64,000 nucleotides of DNA from Planctomyces sp. (GCA_019636235.1 JAHBXW010000006.1:124001-188000), one strand, 5' to 3'; shown: positions 36,702-45,947, numbered from the stretch's first letter. Translations and numbers: made by a program. The notes: generated by a model from the letters alone, not told the origin.

Positions 36702-37850
36702 TCACTCGTGCCAGTTCTCGGGATTCATGAACCACCACCACTTGTCCGTCCGCGAGTTGAACTTCAGGCTCCAGTAGCCGTCGTCCCACTCCAGCGTCGC
36801 CTTCCGCCACCCCAGGGGAACCTGCGGGTAGGGGTAGTACGGACCGATGTACGGCCAGGCGCTGGCGTCGTACATGCTCGGGTACGTGACGGCCGCGGAG
36901 TTGTCGTACGCGGCGTAGCTGGGCCAGGCGTACGGCGGAACGTTCGGCTGGTTGTAGACCATGTGGCCGGCCGGATTGACGCCGCCCGGAGCGGGGTAGC
37001 CGCCCTGGGCCGGAGCCGGTCCGTGACCCTGCATCATGGCCATTTGCGCGGCCTGCGGATGCATGGCCATCTGAGCCTGCTGCGGGTGCATCGCCATCAT
37101 CGGCGGCTGGCCCTGTCCCGGATAGCCCTGCGGAGGCATCTGCGGATAGCCCTGCTGGGACATCTGCGGATAGCCGGTCTGCTGAATGGCGGCCTGCGGC
37201 CGGGCGATGGGACGCCCGTTGACTGTCAGCCGGTTCGTGACGTTCTGGACGCCATCGACGGCGCGGCAGGCCTGTTCGGCCTTCGCGGCAGCCTGCGGGC
37301 TGTCCACCTTGCCGCCCAGCGTCGCCGTGCCGTTGGAGAAGCGGACTTCGATGTCGAAACCGCTGAGCCCGGTCGCGGACAGCGCGTCCGCGATGTTCTG
37401 GGCGACTTCCTGATTGTCGAACGCCGGAGCCTCATGATTCACGCGCTGCACGCGCTGCATGGGCTGTCCGGCCTCGCCTTCAAAGGCGGCCTGGGCGACG
37501 GCGCCCGGCATCGGACGCGGCGCTCCGCCAGCGACCTTCAACCGGTTGTCGACGGTGTCGACCCCCGGCACGCCGGAGATGACCTTCGTCGCCAAAGTCC
37601 GCTGCTGCGGATCGGCGACTTCGCCGGTGATCGTGCAGGAGCCGCTCTTGTATTCGAGCGAGATCCCCTTGCCCTTCAGTTTGGCTTCCTTCAGAGCGGC
37701 CGCGATCTTGCGGGCCATCTCCTGGTTCTGGTTGTTGGCCGGCGCCGACTGTGCGGCCTCCCCGCGCTGATCGACCGGTCCGGCCCACGTGGCGCCCGGG
37801 GCCGTCGCCAGCAGTCCCACGCTCAGGACCCATCTCCGTGGCAGACGCAT
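36702..37850 (-). CDS. Exported protein with two BON domains and a Pro/Gln/Met-rich tail
   Basis: A 382-residue exported protein. After the signal peptide (SVGLLATAPGATWA) come two BON domains (about 43-110, with CTITGEVADPQQRTLATKVI, and about 148-212, with ATLGGKVDSPQAAAKAEQAC), each of the form associated with binding to phospholipid membranes in OsmY-like proteins. A long low-complexity region follows (about 215-310) rich in Gln, Pro, Met and Gly, with repeated MAMHPQ and GYPQM units. The C-terminus is a compact aromatic motif (VPLGWRKATLEWDDGYWSLK, then KWWWFMNPENWHE) that I have seen on several exported planctomycete proteins. An envelope role is inferred. Single gene ending at a strong terminator. 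Confidence 0.82.
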   Translation of the reverse strand: MRLPRRWVLSVGLLATAPGATWAGPVDQRGEAAQSAPANNQNQEMARKIAAALKEAKLKGKGISLEYKSGSCTITGEVADPQQRTLATKVISGVPGVDTVDNRLKVAGGAPRPMPGAVAQAAFEGEAGQPMQRVQRVNHEAPAFDNQEVAQNIADALSATGLSGFDIEVRFSNGTATLGGKVDSPQAAAKAEQACRAVDGVQNVTNRLTVNGRPIARPQAAIQQTGYPQMSQQGYPQMPPQGYPGQGQPPMMAMHPQQAQMAMHPQAAQMAMMQGHGPAPAQGGYPAPGGVNPAGHMVYNQPNVPPYAWPSYAAYDNSAAVTYPSMYDASAWPYIGPYYPYPQVPLGWRKATLEWDDGYWSLKFNSRTDKWWWFMNPENWHE

Positions 37851-38084
37851 GAACTGACTCCTTCAGTTTCGGGTTCTCAAGAGTCGCTGCAGCGGTTCGC
37901 CCCGGCGCGGACTCGATCGAATGACATCGCTTCTGGTATCGGCCCGGATGAACGGATGAGTTCAACGATTCCGATTCTCTCGGTTGAAGCGGTTGTGCCC
38001 GAAACGCCGTCGTCGACGCAGATCATTACCGCCGCACAGGTTGCGATTTTGCACCGCTGTCGCGGCTGACGGCCGCAGGCGACG

Positions 38085-39032
38085 TCACTCGCCGCAGTGC
38101 ACGCACTCGGTCGGCGGAATCGGCCACTGAATCCGGTTCATCTCCGCGATCGCCCCCCGCCGTGCCGGCCCGCAGGCGACGCAGCCCGGCAGCCGCTGGG
38201 CGTCCCATAAGTCGGCGAACACCCGGCCCCGATCCATCGCCAGGCCCCGCCGCTGAGCCTCTTCGAGACTCGCCAGCCCCGGCGGCGAAAACCGCCCTGC
38301 CTTCGCCAACCGGTCCAGATAGCCGTTCCCCGCCCGGGCCGGAATCACCGAACAACACTCGACGCCGCAATCAAACGCCGCGGCCAGCGACCTCTCCGCC
38401 CAATGGACGCCTTCGGCCTCCGTCATCTCCGGCGGCCGGAGCATCACAAAGGCGCGGAGCGCCACCCCCTCGGCCTGCAGAAACTCCGCCGCCCGCGCGA
38501 AGTCGTCGAACGTCATCCCCTTGTTCAATCGCGGCAGGATCTCGGGATGAATCGTCTCCAGTCCCAGCGCGACTTCGAGCCGCGCGGGAGCGATCAGGTC
38601 GCGGAACCGCAGGCAGTCCTCGCCGGTGAGCCGGGGATGATTCTCGACGATGACCCTGCGGAACGATTTCACACGCTCGGCGATCGCCGGATGGTCCTCG
38701 ATGGGAACCGCGCGGCGATCGAAGAAGTTTCCGCTGTTGTACAGCTTGATGTCGGCTGCGGTCCGTGCGGCGGATCCCAGCCGCTCGAAGGCGTCGTCGA
38801 TCTGCGCCGGGATGGCGCCGCGCGGCGTCGGGGTTTCCAGCGTGTTCTTCCAGAGATCGCAGAAGCTGCACGTGAATGGGCACTCGCTGTTGACGAGGAA
38901 CAGCGTGGCGACATCGGCGAGGACGCGATCGGGACCGCATTCGGGCTCGACGAAGCAGGCGTGCACGCGCCAGGGATCGACGTTATTGCGAGTGGGTCGC
39001 GCGGCGCGGATTTCACGGGTGAGCGCGCTCAT
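38085..39032 (-). CDS. Radical SAM protein with extra C-terminal CxxC motifs
   Basis: A 315-residue radical SAM enzyme. The cluster-binding CPFTCSFC (Cys51, Cys55, Cys58) is of the CxxxCxxC type, followed by family-like text (IKLYNSGNFFDRRAVP and VIVENHPRLTGEDCLRFRD, with EVALGLETIHPEILPRLNKG). Two CxxC pairs near the C-terminus (GCVACG around 283 and ECVHCG at the end) could bind a further cluster or zinc. I do not recognise the subfamily and cannot name a substrate. Start ATG 39032 is chosen; the frame is open 69 bases further upstream but the added text is arginine-rich and not conserved-looking. No obvious operon partner. Confidence 0.85.
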   Translation of the reverse strand: MSALTREIRAARPTRNNVDPWRVHACFVEPECGPDRVLADVATLFLVNSECPFTCSFCDLWKNTLETPTPRGAIPAQIDDAFERLGSAARTAADIKLYNSGNFFDRRAVPIEDHPAIAERVKSFRRVIVENHPRLTGEDCLRFRDLIAPARLEVALGLETIHPEILPRLNKGMTFDDFARAAEFLQAEGVALRAFVMLRPPEMTEAEGVHWAERSLAAAFDCGVECCSVIPARAGNGYLDRLAKAGRFSPPGLASLEEAQRRGLAMDRGRVFADLWDAQRLPGCVACGPARRGAIAEMNRIQWPIPPTECVHCGE

Positions 39033-39419
39033 GCATCCACTGTGGCGCTCGACGGGGGAGCGCGTCCAGCGCCGGGTCGCGGATCGACGCGAGACGGCCA
39101 TTTGTTGGCCGGGAAGGCCGATCAGGGGGGTCGGGGAGAGATAAGATCGGCTTCATAGTGCCGCAAGGCTTTATGGGAGCGTCTCTTGCGGCAAAACGAG
39201 TGGGCTTGGTTCTTCCTAGGTGGGCAGCCGATTCAGAGGAATAATGAACGACGTTCCCGCGCGCTGAAACCACGGCGCGCGAACGGCTTCGGGAAAGACC
39301 GCTGCGACAGCGCTGAGATGTGTCGTAGCGGCCGCGGAGTCCAGAGTTCATGTGGCGCTCATGTGAGATGTGAACTCCTCCGCCGCGGAAGTCACGACCA
39401 CTGACGGGAAGGCACGACC
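39033..39419. other. Intergenic region without recognised features
   Basis: About 390 bases between the divergent radical SAM and carbonic anhydrase genes. A 72-codon plus-strand frame (39186-39404) is arginine/cysteine-rich with no recognisable character and is not called. It probably contains both promoters, none clear by eye. Confidence 0.45.
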
Positions 39420-40094
39420 ATGCAGCGGCTCATCCAGGGCATCCACACGTTCCAGAAGGACACGTTCCGGGAGCTGGAGAACCTCTTCGAGAAATTGGCC
39501 CGGGGCCAGACGCCGGAGACGCTGTTCATCACCTGCTCGGATTCGCGCATCGATCCCAACCTGTTGACGCGCTCGAACCCCGGGGAGCTGTTCATTCTGC
39601 GGAACGCGGGGAACATTGTGCCGCCCTACGGCGCGGCGAATGGCGGCGAGGGGGCGACGATCGAATTTGCGGTCGCGGGGCTGGGAGTCCAGGACATCAT
39701 CATCTGCGGGCATTCCTGCTGCGGGGCAATGAAAGGGCTGTTGAGCCCGGAGGCGGTCGCCAGCCTGCCGGCCGTCGAAGCGTGGCTGAAGCACGCGGAA
39801 ACGACGCGGCGGATCGTGCAGGAAAACTATTCGGAGCTGAGCGGCGAAAGCCTGTTGCGAGCGACGACGGAAGAGAACGTGCTGGTGCAGCTTGAGAATC
39901 TGCGGACGCTGCCGGCGGTGGCGTCGCGGATGGTGAAGGGCGACCTGCACCTCCATGGCTGGGTGTACGACATCGCCAGCGGCGCGGTGTCGGCGTATGA
40001 CGTCAACGAAGGGCAGTTCGTCCCGCTGGCGGAATACAAGAATCACCCCAGCGAGCTGTCGTCGAGAAAGCGAGTCGCGAACGGTCACATCTGA
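39420..40094 (+). CDS. Beta-class carbonic anhydrase
   Basis: Interconverts carbon dioxide and bicarbonate in the cytoplasm. The 224-residue protein carries the complete zinc site: Cys39 and the Asp41-Arg43 dyad in TCSDSR, then His98 and Cys101 in GHSCCGA. Its C-terminus is normal length. It is followed after 19 bases by a SulP transporter gene, so the pair is likely one transcript; a carbonic anhydrase beside a SulP protein usually points to bicarbonate transport. Distinguishing bicarbonate from sulfate uptake cannot be done from sequence. Confidence 0.95.
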   Translation: MQRLIQGIHTFQKDTFRELENLFEKLARGQTPETLFITCSDSRIDPNLLTRSNPGELFILRNAGNIVPPYGAANGGEGATIEFAVAGLGVQDIIICGHSCCGAMKGLLSPEAVASLPAVEAWLKHAETTRRIVQENYSELSGESLLRATTEENVLVQLENLRTLPAVASRMVKGDLHLHGWVYDIASGAVSAYDVNEGQFVPLAEYKNHPSELSSRKRVANGHI

Positions 40095-40113
40095 AGTTAA
40101 CTCCTGTTGAAAC

Positions 40114-41667
40114 ATGGCCAACCCTCATCCTGCGTCGGGCTGGACGCAGGACCTCATCTCGAACGTCAAGAACGACCTGCCAGCATCGCTGGTCGTGTTC
40201 CTGATCGCGCTGCCGCTGTCGATCGGCATCGCCGTGGCGTCGGGCGTGCCGGAGGAGCAGGCGGCGACGGTGGGGCTGGTGACGGCCGTCATCGGCGGCA
40301 TTGTGGTCGGAATGTTCGCCGGCTGCCCGCTGCAGGTCAGCGGTCCGGCGGCCGGCCTGATTGTTCTGGTGGCACAGATCATCAGCGAGGCGGGGCTGGA
40401 ACAGCTCGGCCCGATCGTCTGCCTGGCGGGGCTGATTCAGATCATCGCCGCCCGGCTGGGCCTGGGGCGGTGGTTCCGGGCGATCTCTCCAGCGGTCATT
40501 GAGGGCATGCTGGCCGGCATCGGCATTCTGATCTTCGCTTCCCAGTTCCACATGATGGTGGACGACCTGCCCCCCGGGACGGGCAAGCATTTCGGCGGCA
40601 TCGTCAACCTGGTGACGATTCCCAACGCCGTCTGGAAAGGGTTGACCTCGCTGGAACATCGGGGTCCGGCCATTCTGGGGCTGGCGGCGATCATCACGAT
40701 TCTCACGTGGGAGTTTTTCCGTCCCCGCCGCTTCCGGATCGTGCCGGCGTCGCTGCTGGGCGTTATCGTGGCGACGCTCGTCGACCAGGCGTTCAACATC
40801 CATGCGAAGTCAATCGCGCCGCCGACGCATATCTGGAGCCATTTCGTGCCGCGGTTCGACGGCTGGGGGGCGGCGCTGATCAGCGTCGAAGCCTGGTTGT
40901 TCGCCGTGACGGTGGCCGTGATCGCGAGCGCGGAGTCGCTGATTACCGCGACGGCGATCGATTCGATGCAGAACCGCGCCGCGCGAACCCGCCACAACCG
41001 GGAGCTGTTCGCCCAGGGCATGGGCAACACGTGCGCCGGCCTGGTGGGGGTGTTGCCGATCACGGGCGTCGTCGTCCGCGGTTCGGCGAACGTGATGACG
41101 GGGGCGACGTCGCGCGCATCCACGATCATGCACGGGCTGTGGATCCTGCTGTTCGTGGCGGTCATCCCCGGGGTGTTGCGACTGATTCCCAGCGCCGCGC
41201 TGGCGGCCATTCTGGTGTACACAGGCATCCGACTGGCGTCGCCGGCGACGTTCATCAAGCTGTGGAAGGAGGACCGCGGCGAGTTCTTCGTAGGCCTGAT
41301 GACGATGCTGATCGTGTTTGGCGTCGACCTGCTGACGGGCATCATCGCCGGCCTGGTGCTGGCCTGCGTGCGGCTGTTGTACGTGTTCTCCAAGCTGCGG
41401 ATCGACACGATTCTCGATGCCGACAACCGGCGGGCGACGATCGTGCTGAACGGCGCGGCGACGTTCGTCCGACTGCCCGATCTCGAGGACGCGCTGAAGA
41501 GCATCCCCAAGGACTACTCGCTGCATGTGAATGCCGAGAACGTGACGTACATGGACCATGCGGCGCTCAAGCTGCTGCTGCACTGGGGGCAGCTCAACGC
41601 CGGTCAGTACCAGTTCACCGGCCCGGCGATGACGTCGCCGCAGCCGCCGACGCGCCGCGCCGGGTAG
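40114..41667 (+). CDS. SulP family anion transporter, probably bicarbonate
   Basis: A 517-residue SulP/SLC26 transporter: a membrane core of ten or more helices (DLPASLVVFLIALPLSIGIA at the N-terminus, GLVGVLPITGVVVRGSANVM in the middle) and a C-terminal STAS-like domain (LPDLEDALKSIPKDYSLHVN, then ENVTYMDHAALKLL). It lies 19 bases after a beta-carbonic anhydrase gene. SulP proteins linked to carbonic anhydrase are commonly bicarbonate transporters, here the inferred substrate; sulfate cannot be excluded. The STAS region is somewhat shortened and ends in a Pro/Arg tail. Confidence 0.92.
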   Translation: MANPHPASGWTQDLISNVKNDLPASLVVFLIALPLSIGIAVASGVPEEQAATVGLVTAVIGGIVVGMFAGCPLQVSGPAAGLIVLVAQIISEAGLEQLGPIVCLAGLIQIIAARLGLGRWFRAISPAVIEGMLAGIGILIFASQFHMMVDDLPPGTGKHFGGIVNLVTIPNAVWKGLTSLEHRGPAILGLAAIITILTWEFFRPRRFRIVPASLLGVIVATLVDQAFNIHAKSIAPPTHIWSHFVPRFDGWGAALISVEAWLFAVTVAVIASAESLITATAIDSMQNRAARTRHNRELFAQGMGNTCAGLVGVLPITGVVVRGSANVMTGATSRASTIMHGLWILLFVAVIPGVLRLIPSAALAAILVYTGIRLASPATFIKLWKEDRGEFFVGLMTMLIVFGVDLLTGIIAGLVLACVRLLYVFSKLRIDTILDADNRRATIVLNGAATFVRLPDLEDALKSIPKDYSLHVNAENVTYMDHAALKLLLHWGQLNAGQYQFTGPAMTSPQPPTRRAG

Positions 41668-41698
41668 GCGGCGCCGCTTCAACACTCATCCCCGCCGT

Positions 41699-42265
41699 TC
41701 ACCGGCCGACCGCCAGGCTGATCGCCGCCGTGCCGAGCGCCGCCCCGATCGCCACGGCCAGCCAACCGCCTGCGATTGGCGGCGCGTCTCGCCCGATGCC
41801 GAATCGCGGCCCCAGCCCGTTCCACAGCGCCAGCCCCGAGGGCACGCAGACCGCCCCGAACAGCCACAGGCTCCAGCGCGGCGACCCGCTGCGCAGCAGG
41901 TCCCCGGCATCGCCAATCCCGCCCAGCGAACCAACCCCGACGTACGCGCCATTCGCGATCAGGCAGAACCCCGCGAAAAACCGCAGCAGAAACTCGCAGC
42001 CACATCCCATCCGCCGCACCGCCCCCCACAACGCCAGCGGCAGCAGGCACCCCAGCGCCGGACCGGCCCACGTCACCAGTCCGGGCCGCGGATTGGCCGA
42101 CAGGTCCGTTCGCGAAATCTCCAGCGGATGCAGCACGACCCGCTCGATGCGTCCGCCCGTCGCCAGCCCCGCGACGACATGGCCCAGCTCATGCACTTGC
42201 TGCATGCCCAGCCACGAGGCCGTCAGCGTGGCGGCGATCAACAGGCAGGCCCGGGGAGTCGGCAT
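41699..42265 (-). CDS. M50-like integral membrane zinc metallopeptidase homologue
   Basis: A 188-residue membrane protein carrying HELGH at residues 25-29 in QQVHELGHVVAGLATGG, the site-2-protease zinc motif, embedded at the end of the first helix. Several further hydrophobic segments follow (VTWAGPALGCLLPLALWGAV, FFAGFCLIANGAYVGVGSL, LFGAVCVPSGLALWNGLG). The second metal-ligand motif of M50 enzymes (usually an Asp in NLLP-type text) is not obvious; GDAGDLL (about 119-125) could supply it. Related short M50-like proteins exist in many planctomycetes. Activity uncertain. Convergent with the SulP gene. Confidence 0.72.
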   Translation of the reverse strand: MPTPRACLLIAATLTASWLGMQQVHELGHVVAGLATGGRIERVVLHPLEISRTDLSANPRPGLVTWAGPALGCLLPLALWGAVRRMGCGCEFLLRFFAGFCLIANGAYVGVGSLGGIGDAGDLLRSGSPRWSLWLFGAVCVPSGLALWNGLGPRFGIGRDAPPIAGGWLAVAIGAALGTAAISLAVGR

Positions 42266-42321
42266 GCCGGCATTGTCGCTGCGACGGGGAGCACGGAACA
42301 GCCGCTGCGCGATCGCCGCCC

Positions 42322-43368
42322 TCAGAACCGGAGGCCGAGCTGAATCGTCGCAGAGTTCTGCAGGGAGTAATCATCTCCCAGACGGTCGAATTCGACGCGA
42401 CGGCCGAAGACCAGCCCCCCCTCCATGAACCAGCCGATGCCGTCCGGACACTTCTGCTCGACGCCCGCCAACGCGCGATAATCGCGATACGACAACGTGT
42501 CGGGCTGACCGTCGTCCCGTTCGATGGCCCAGCTTCCGCCGCCCAGTTCTCCAACCAGGTACACCCAGCGCTGGATGTCGCCGCGCTTGGAGTACCGCCA
42601 CGAGAACTTCGGCCGGGGAAACCAGAGTTCCGCCCGAAACGTGTCCGACGGGATGTACGACAGGCCGACAAGCGGCAGCGCTGTGATGTCCGCGCGGTCG
42701 AGGTACATGAACCCGCCCGCGAGCGTCAGGACCTCGTTCCATTTGTAGAACACAAGCGCGCGGCACGGGATCCGGAACTCATCCCCGCCCGCGCCGGAAA
42801 AATCGCTGAAGATGCCGGGCGAAATGGCCCCCGAGATCGTCCAGACGTCGTTCAGCGGCAGGCCGAACGCGACCTCAAGGGTGGCGTCGTACAGCTCCGG
42901 CGGGATGTTGGGAATCTCCGTGCTGCCCAGAAAGTGCATGCCAAACTGCGGTCCCAGCCAGACGGCCGGCGCCCGGGGAAATGAGATCGTGCTGGTGAGG
43001 ATGACGTCTCCCCAGCCGAGGCCCTCGGCCGAGTCCTGAATGAAGCCGCCCTGGACCTGCGTCCAGTCCCGGGCGATCCAGGCGGGCTCTTCGGGCGCGG
43101 CCCAGGGGGATTGCGGCGCCTGCGTGAGGCCGGGGTTGCCCCAGGGGGACGTTCCGGCGCTGCCGGGAGGCTGCTCGTAGGGGTCGTTTTCCAGCGGGTA
43201 TTGGGCGATCCGGGGCGGAGACCGCGTGCCGTCCGGCTCGCCGGCGACAGGGCTCGACCCGCTCTGGGAAGTCCATCCCGACGCCGCTGGCGGCGCCTGC
43301 GCCGGCAAGGGCCGGGAGGCGCACACTGTGAGCAGGAGCGGGAGCAACCCGGCGGACGTCCGGCGCAT
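42322..43368 (-). CDS. Outer-membrane beta-barrel protein (DUF6268-like)
   Basis: A 348-residue protein with a signal peptide (SAGLLPLLLTVCASRPLPAQA), a proline/glycine-rich linker and about 230 residues of alternating amphipathic strands (VILTSTISFPRAPAVWLGPQ, DVWTISGAISPGIFSDFSGA, RIPCRALVFYKWNEVLTLAG, LSYIPSDTFRAELWFPRPKF). It ends TIQLGLRF, a C-terminal Phe typical of outer-membrane barrels. I associate this pattern with DUF6268 proteins common in planctomycetes. Start ATG 43368 precedes the signal peptide; longer frame upstream is arginine-rich. It could be co-transcribed with thyX 170 bases upstream. Confidence 0.75.
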   Translation of the reverse strand: MRRTSAGLLPLLLTVCASRPLPAQAPPAASGWTSQSGSSPVAGEPDGTRSPPRIAQYPLENDPYEQPPGSAGTSPWGNPGLTQAPQSPWAAPEEPAWIARDWTQVQGGFIQDSAEGLGWGDVILTSTISFPRAPAVWLGPQFGMHFLGSTEIPNIPPELYDATLEVAFGLPLNDVWTISGAISPGIFSDFSGAGGDEFRIPCRALVFYKWNEVLTLAGGFMYLDRADITALPLVGLSYIPSDTFRAELWFPRPKFSWRYSKRGDIQRWVYLVGELGGGSWAIERDDGQPDTLSYRDYRALAGVEQKCPDGIGWFMEGGLVFGRRVEFDRLGDDYSLQNSATIQLGLRF

Positions 43369-43537
43369 CTTCGACACCGAAAGGGGGCGGCCGCATGCGC
43401 GAGGCCTTCGCCGGAGCGCGCCGCGCGCACCGGTTCGAACGGGCAACTACCGGCGCCGGGGGACCGAGGTCAAGGCGACCGCCGCCAGCCGGGTCGGCAG
43501 CTGCGGGAGTTGCCGGAGTTCGCCCGCTCCCAAGCGG

Positions 43538-44443
43538 TCAGGAGGGCCGCACAAGCCCCAGTTCGATGAGCTTGTCGCGGCATTCATCCCGCTCACGCGA
43601 CCGCGTCAGCTCTCTCCAAGTTGCGTCCTGGGCCTCGAGAAACGCAGCTTCGGGATACGGCGGCGCCTGCCGCTCCGCCGCCGCCCAGGCCATCAGCCGC
43701 TGGATCACTCCCCGCTCCAGCCGTGACAGCGATGACGCGCCCATGCGGTAATCCTCGAACGCCTCCCAGACGCAGGGAAACAACGGCTGGACGATCTGGC
43801 GGCCGATCGTCGTCGCGTACTCGCGGATCTCCCACTGGGCATGGGCGTCCATCCGCAGCGCCAGAAAGTGCAGCAGGTTGTGGAGGTCGATTTTCCAGTA
43901 CGCCTCCGTGTATGTGGAGAGCGGCAGGTCCTTGCGGGCCTGTTCCCGGGCGACGCCGGCCGAGAGGCGATCCTGGTACAGGTTCGCGGATCCCAGTTGA
44001 AAGGCGCGTTCGTCGGCGGTGAGCTGCCCCCCGATCTCCGGATCGAGGAACCCCGCGCTGCCCTGGCGATTCGTCGCCGACTGCGTGCGCCACTGGTCGG
44101 GCTCGGTCGTCTGCATCGAGTCGATGGCGACCGAATATCGCGTGCTGTACTCGTTGACGCTCGCCATTCGATGCCGGATCCACTGCCGCCAGCAGTCCAT
44201 GGGGACCCGCACCAGGAGCTTGATCTCCGCCATTTCGAACGGCGTGGTGTGCCGATGCCGCAGGAGGTAGCGGATCAGCGTGCGGTCGTCGGAGACTTTC
44301 TTCGTGCCGGCGCCGTAGCTGACGCGGGCCGCCTGGACGACGGCGGAGTCGTCCCCCATCACGTCGACGAGGCAGACGAAGCCATCGTTGAGAACGGGAA
44401 ATTTGTTCCAGCGCAGCCGTTCGAGCGTGGCGGTGTCGGGCAT
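43538..44443 (-). CDS. thyX: FAD-dependent thymidylate synthase
   Basis: Makes dTMP from dUMP with methylenetetrahydrofolate and NADPH. The ThyX signature RHR-x3-S-x-N-E-x-S-x-R is intact as RHRMASVNEYSTR at residues 90-102, with supporting motifs WKIDLHNLLHFLALRMD and REYATTIGRQI. It has 301 residues, near the upper end for ThyX, owing to a C-terminal extension (from about 250) rich in Arg, Glu and Ala. Its presence suggests that this genome may rely on ThyX rather than ThyA, but ThyA cannot be excluded from a window of this size. Confidence 0.96.
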   Translation of the reverse strand: MPDTATLERLRWNKFPVLNDGFVCLVDVMGDDSAVVQAARVSYGAGTKKVSDDRTLIRYLLRHRHTTPFEMAEIKLLVRVPMDCWRQWIRHRMASVNEYSTRYSVAIDSMQTTEPDQWRTQSATNRQGSAGFLDPEIGGQLTADERAFQLGSANLYQDRLSAGVAREQARKDLPLSTYTEAYWKIDLHNLLHFLALRMDAHAQWEIREYATTIGRQIVQPLFPCVWEAFEDYRMGASSLSRLERGVIQRLMAWAAAERQAPPYPEAAFLEAQDATWRELTRSRERDECRDKLIELGLVRPS

Positions 44444-44594
44444 GAGTCGCAGGGTGAGGGGACGCGGCGGTGACGGGCGCTCCCGCGGCGCGGTCGGGCC
44501 GTCCCCGGGAAGCGGGGCGAATCTTCGGCAAAGTCCGCTCGGGCATCAATGCAGCAGGCCGGTCGCGAGTCCCGTGATGCTGGCCTCACGTCAT

Positions 44595-45947
44595 TCAGGG
44601 AATTTCGGCCGTGGCGGACGTCGCCGTTGCAAGTTCGCCCGCCATCGCGGGATTCGGCGTGCGCGGGCGCCGGCGACCAACGCTGCGTCGCCACGCCTGA
44701 CGCAACACCTCGATCGCCGCGATCGGCCCCGCGCCCATCGCCAGCAGCCACCGCCAGTTCCAGTCTGGCGGAATGCGGTAAATGACGGCGCCGCCGTCGG
44801 GCGCCAGCAGGGCCATCGCCGATCCGCCGACCCGCACGTCTGGCTGCACGTACCCGGAAGGCGTCGCCGAGGGAACACGCAGCGGTCCAAACCTCCGGCC
44901 GGTCGAGGTCTCCGTCGCCATCAGGTGCGTGGCGGGCGGCGTGAAGGCCGGGTTCCAGGCGATCCCCATCTTCAACAGCCAGTTCCTGAGCGCGCCCGGC
45001 AGTCGCAACCCTTCCCAGCGGTGTCCGGTCACGATGACGTCGCCCGTGGGGCAGTACGACACCTGAAACAGTCCGGCCGGCAGCGGCGTGCGTCGCAGTT
45101 CCCGACCGTCCTCGGCGGACCAGCTCAAGACGCTGGAATTGGCCACTCCCACGATCTCGCGTCCGCCCCGGGAAAACATCGGAGGGAGCACGGAGGTGAG
45201 GATCGACCACACCGTCTGGCCCGATTCCCGATCGATGACGCTGTACATCCCCCCCGGCCGGGGCGGTTGAATCTCGTACCGTCCGGACGGGTCGACGATC
45301 CCGGGGCGCGAAGCCAGCCTCGTCGGTGTCGGCACGATGTCCCCCGTGGCGACGCGGCGGTGCTCGGAGAACATCTGCGTCTGGCGGTCGTAAACGAGCC
45401 GCAACGTGTCGGCGGCGGCGAATTCCAGGACGTGCGCGCGATCCGCGTCGACGGAGCAGTGCTCGTGGCCGTCATCGATGCGGAGGACGCGCACCGCGGA
45501 CCCGGCGTGCACGGCGATGTTCGCCGTGTTCGGGCACAGGCGCCAGCGGCTGATCGGCGCCTCGCCGTCGAACCGCCAGAGTTGCCGGCCGTCCCGCAGG
45601 TCGACCACGGCGAACCCGGTCGTCGTGAAGACCAGCGCCTGATCCCGCGGACGCAGACAGGCGACGGATGTCGTTGCGTCGCCGATTTCGGGCGTCCGCC
45701 AGCGCCCCGTTCCAGGTTCGCGGACGCGGACCGGCCCCAGCCCGCGCGTTTCCTCGGGATCCCGCGCGCGCAGCACAAGGCCGCCATCGTTGAGCAGATT
45801 GTCCAGCCGCCAGCCGGCTTCGGGCGACAGGATTTCCGCAGGCACATACGGCCGCTCAGCCCGCCACCACAGAAAGACCCCCATCAGCCACAGCGGACAG
45901 ACCAGGCAGCGCCAGGCGAACAGCGGCATGCTGCAACGTCGCTCCAT
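44595..45947 (-). CDS. Membrane-anchored WD40-like propeller protein
   Basis: A 450-residue protein with an N-terminal membrane segment (FAWRCLVCPLWLMGVFLWWR, about 10-29), a beta-rich domain of about 350 residues with propeller-like blades (ALVFTTTGFAVVDLRDGRQL, MYSVIDRESGQTVWSI, SVLSWSAEDGRELRRT) and a C-terminal hydrophobic segment (WNWRWLLAMGAGPIAAIEVL). The blades resemble WD40/PQQ-type repeats, but no enzymatic motif is visible. Start is ATG 45947; ATG 45929 is an alternative. It stands alone between thyX and the aminotransferase gene, all on the minus strand. Function unknown. Confidence 0.72.
   Translation of the reverse strand: MERRCSMPLFAWRCLVCPLWLMGVFLWWRAERPYVPAEILSPEAGWRLDNLLNDGGLVLRARDPEETRGLGPVRVREPGTGRWRTPEIGDATTSVACLRPRDQALVFTTTGFAVVDLRDGRQLWRFDGEAPISRWRLCPNTANIAVHAGSAVRVLRIDDGHEHCSVDADRAHVLEFAAADTLRLVYDRQTQMFSEHRRVATGDIVPTPTRLASRPGIVDPSGRYEIQPPRPGGMYSVIDRESGQTVWSILTSVLPPMFSRGGREIVGVANSSVLSWSAEDGRELRRTPLPAGLFQVSYCPTGDVIVTGHRWEGLRLPGALRNWLLKMGIAWNPAFTPPATHLMATETSTGRRFGPLRVPSATPSGYVQPDVRVGGSAMALLAPDGGAVIYRIPPDWNWRWLLAMGAGPIAAIEVLRQAWRRSVGRRRPRTPNPAMAGELATATSATAEIP

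Noticed and set aside
39186-39404. A 72-codon plus-strand frame in the radical SAM/carbonic anhydrase gap
   Set aside because: Arg/Cys-rich, no homology recognised, no ribosome-binding site.
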